This document shows positions 13,554 to 15,220 of a stretch of DNA of 15,220 nt, piece by piece (within the stretch, counting starts at the first letter, position 1; every line of letters starts with the position of its first letter). The position numbers were made by a program, and so were the translations under genes. The notes under the pieces are model-generated. The model had not been told where the DNA came from. It was given only the letters and a program-made list of their open reading frames with translations, and did not search any database. This DNA is from Bacteroides sp. (GTDB lineage Bacteria > Bacteroidota > Bacteroidia > Bacteroidales > Bacteroidaceae): NCBI GenBank assembly GCA_019417975.1, contig DYCT01000012.1, positions 1 through 15,220 on the forward strand, read 5' to 3'.

Positions 13554-14321
13554 TTAATCGAGGAATGATGTAAGTGGTGAAGAAGCCGATGCTGTAAATC
13601 CTACGCTACCCAATCCGGCTTCGTAAGCCATGCGTCCTGCTTCTACTGCTTGTTTGAATGCTTTTGCCATTTCTACAGGGTTGCCGGCAACAGCAATGGC
13701 GGTGTTGACCAATACTGCTGAAGCGCCCATCTCCATGGCTTCTGCAGCATGGCTTGGCGCACCGATACCTGCGTCTACTACTACCGGTACATTGGCTTGT
13801 TCGATAATGATACGCAAGAATTCTCTGGTCTGCAATCCTTGATTTGTACCGATGGGAGCGCCCAGTGGCATAACTGTAGCAGCACCTGCTTCTTCAAGAC
13901 GTTTGCAGAGGGTAGGGTCTGCTTGACAATAAGGCAATACATTGAATCCTAATTTTACGAGTTGCTCGGTTGCTTTCAGCGTTTCGATAGAATCGGGTAA
14001 CAAGTAGCGTGGATCCGGATGAATTTCCAGTTTCAACCAATTAGTGCCGAAAGCTTCGCGTGCCATCTGAGCAGCAAAAACAGCCTCTTCGGCATTGCGT
14101 ACACCCGATGTGTTGGGGAGTAATTGGATAGAAGGATGCTGAATATGGCGAAGCATATCGTCTTCTTTATTGGAGAGGTCGATGCGTTTCATTGCTACAG
14201 TTACCATTTCGGTGCCTGAAGCAAGGATTGCTTTTTCCATCCATTCGTTGGAACTGAATTTTCCTGTTCCGAGGAATAAGCGGGAATTGAACTCTTTACC
14301 CGCAATGATTAACTTTTCCAT
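13554..14321 (-). CDS. thiG: Thiazole synthase ThiG
   Basis: 255 aa barrel enzyme that joins deoxyxylulose phosphate, glycine imine (from ThiH) and the ThiS thiocarboxylate sulfur into thiazole phosphate. The Schiff-base lysine is K97 in NWLKLEI (Lys96 in B. subtilis). Other signs are LFLGTGK (15-21), LLPNTSG (67-73), PLGAPIG, VDAGIGAPSHAAEAMEMGA and the phosphate-binding VLVNTAIA. Length and all motifs are normal. It sits between thiE (44 bases upstream) and thiC (31 bases downstream). Confidence 0.97.
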   Translation of the reverse strand: MEKLIIAGKEFNSRLFLGTGKFSSNEWMEKAILASGTEMVTVAMKRIDLSNKEDDMLRHIQHPSIQLLPNTSGVRNAEEAVFAAQMAREAFGTNWLKLEIHPDPRYLLPDSIETLKATEQLVKLGFNVLPYCQADPTLCKRLEEAGAATVMPLGAPIGTNQGLQTREFLRIIIEQANVPVVVDAGIGAPSHAAEAMEMGASAVLVNTAIAVAGNPVEMAKAFKQAVEAGRMAYEAGLGSVGFTASASSPLTSFLD

Positions 14322-14365
14322 TGTATACGGTTATTTTTTTAATTTGTTTCAAAATAGGAAACTGG

Positions 14366-14983
14366 TCAGCTTAAAAGGGTTACGATGCGTTTGGTTTCTT
14401 CTATCGGATTTTCCGCTTGCAGAATGGTGCTGCTTAGCGCAATGCCATTGAGACCTGTTTCCATCAACTGAGGAATATCTTCGTAGTTGATGCCTCCGAT
14501 ACCTACTATTGGGATGTTAATACTTTCGGCTTTCATTCGAGCCACGATAGAGCGGTATCCTTCCAGCCCCAATACCGGACTTAAGTTCTTTTTGGTCGAG
14601 GTGAAACGAAACGGACCGCATCCGATATAGTCGGCTCCGGCTTCGTAGTGCATCTTTACATCTTCGAATGTATTGGCAGTTCCACCTATTATAAATGTTT
14701 TGCCTAAAAACTTACGTGCTTCGCTGATAGGCATGTCGTTTTTGCCTAAATGCACACCATCTGCCTGAATCTCGTGTGCTAATTGCACTCGGTCATCGAG
14801 TAGGAATGTAGCTTGATACATTTTGCACAATTTCTGTATTCGGAGGGCGATGGGACGCACTTCTTCATCGGTCGCATCTTTCATGCGCAACTGAATCCAG
14901 CGACATCCACCTTCGAGTGCGATACGTGCCGAGTCTTCATACGAGTATTGTTCGGTATAATGAGTGATGAATTGCAGTTTCAT
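14366..14983 (-). CDS. thiE: Thiamine phosphate synthase ThiE
   Basis: 205 aa from the ATG at 14983, which lies 4 bases after the thiS stop; a longer frame from 15022 would overlap thiS by 35 bases and has no family support. ThiE couples the pyrimidine pyrophosphate with thiazole phosphate. Key parts: QLRMK (31-35), the metal-binding D63-D64 in LLDDR, DGVHLGKNDMP (75-85), GCGPFRFTSTKK (121-132) and GIGGI (161-165). A strong ribosome site GGAGG (14996-14992) is formed by the last Gly codons of thiS, 8 bases before the ATG, so the two genes are tightly coupled. All catalytic residues are present, unlike in tenI. Confidence 0.95.
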   Translation of the reverse strand: MKLQFITHYTEQYSYEDSARIALEGGCRWIQLRMKDATDEEVRPIALRIQKLCKMYQATFLLDDRVQLAHEIQADGVHLGKNDMPISEARKFLGKTFIIGGTANTFEDVKMHYEAGADYIGCGPFRFTSTKKNLSPVLGLEGYRSIVARMKAESINIPIVGIGGINYEDIPQLMETGLNGIALSSTILQAENPIEETKRIVTLLS

Positions 14984-14987
14984 GAGT

Positions 14988-15188
14988 TTATCCTCCACAT
15001 GCAGCTTTAATAATAATGACACGGTCGTTTTCGCACAACTGATAAGTCTCCCATTGAGGGCGTGGAATCATTCGGTTGTTTACAGCCATAGCGATGCCTT
15101 GCTCCGGGAGTTGAAGCGATTGTGCCAAAAGATGTAGGGTGGTATTGGTTGCCAATTCGTGCTCTTTGTCGTTTACAATTAGTTTCAT
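14988..15188 (-). CDS. thiS: Sulfur carrier protein ThiS
   Basis: 66 aa ubiquitin-like carrier whose C-terminal Gly-Gly is adenylated by ThiF and converted to a thiocarboxylate that feeds ThiG. The protein ends in ACGG, and the fold signs are N-terminal MKLIVNDKE, LQLPEQGIAMAVNNRMIPR and RVIIIKAACGG. It is the first gene of the operon; the 32 bases upstream hold an AAAGGAAAG stretch and an AT-rich run. The TPP riboswitch expected before this operon is not in the window. Confidence 0.95.
   Translation of the reverse strand: MKLIVNDKEHELATNTTLHLLAQSLQLPEQGIAMAVNNRMIPRPQWETYQLCENDRVIIIKAACGG
14992..14996 (-). promoter_or_regulatory. Ribosome binding site of thiE inside the end of thiS
   Basis: GGAGG on the - strand, 8 bases before the thiE ATG (14983), is made from the two last glycine codons of thiS. 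Good Shine-Dalgarno sites are uncommon in Bacteroides, so this decides the start. Confidence 0.65.
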
Positions 15189-15220
15189 AACATCTTTCCT
15201 TTATTTATAATAGGTAAGAC

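Noticed and set aside
14984..15022. Longer thiE start at 15022
   Set aside because: It would overlap thiS by 35 bases, while the ATG at 14983 has a strong ribosome site and matches the family N-terminus.
15189..15220. TPP riboswitch before thiS
   Set aside because: Only 32 bases are available and none of the conserved riboswitch segments are in them; it is expected further upstream, outside the window.
1..15220. CRISPR arrays, IS elements, attachment sites or defence systems
   Set aside because: No spaced direct repeats, transposase, integrase or nuclease-like genes were seen. The single tRNA has no repeated 3' end nearby that would mark an integrated element.

Overview
The window looks like chromosomal DNA from a Bacteroides-type gut anaerobe. 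The AT-rich gene spacers carry the Bacteroidetes promoter pattern (TTTG, 19 bases, TAnnTTTG), seen cleanly before a tRNA-Lys gene and before tenI. LspA has the long Bacteroidetes form. There is a TamL-type lipidated Omp85 protein and lipoproteins of the DUF4296 and DUF3332 families. The thiamine genes run in the Bacteroides order thiS-thiE-thiG-thiC-thiH-thiF-tenI and use the anaerobic ThiH (radical SAM tyrosine lyase) route.

Left part (1-2334, + strand): a DksA/TraR-like protein with most of its zinc cysteines missing and its own terminator; then lspA, a DUF4296 lipoprotein gene that overlaps the end of lspA, and a small unknown gene. These last three probably form one transcript. A SpoU/TrmH-family rRNA methyltransferase (2351-3109, - strand) meets them end to end. 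It diverges from tamL (3213-5528, + strand) across a spacer with two back-to-back -7 boxes.

Middle (5529-8268): a strong hairpin terminator after tamL, a DUF3332 lipoprotein on the - strand, then a divergent phospholipase-D-family cardiolipin synthase followed by a small unknown protein. Next is a single tRNA-Lys(CTT) transcription unit with a near-consensus promoter and its own terminator.

Right part (8269-15220, - strand, read right to left): a transaldolase of the small (FSA-like) size class, separated by a terminator from a near-complete thiamine operon. ThiS is the sulfur carrier, ThiF adenylates it, ThiG and ThiH (with glycine imine from tyrosine) make the thiazole, ThiC makes the pyrimidine and ThiE joins them. 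TenI is a ThiE-like homologue without the usual catalytic residues. The expected TPP riboswitch would lie just beyond the right edge.

No CRISPR array, IS element, phage or defence system was seen; this is mostly core genome. The most interesting points are a 310-base structured spacer between thiC and thiH, a ThiF without any of the known zinc or acyl-disulfide cysteines, a private promoter for tenI, a TenI lacking both the ThiE metal site and the TenI histidine, and an A9 run at the end of the DUF4296 gene that would give a different C-terminus if it slipped.
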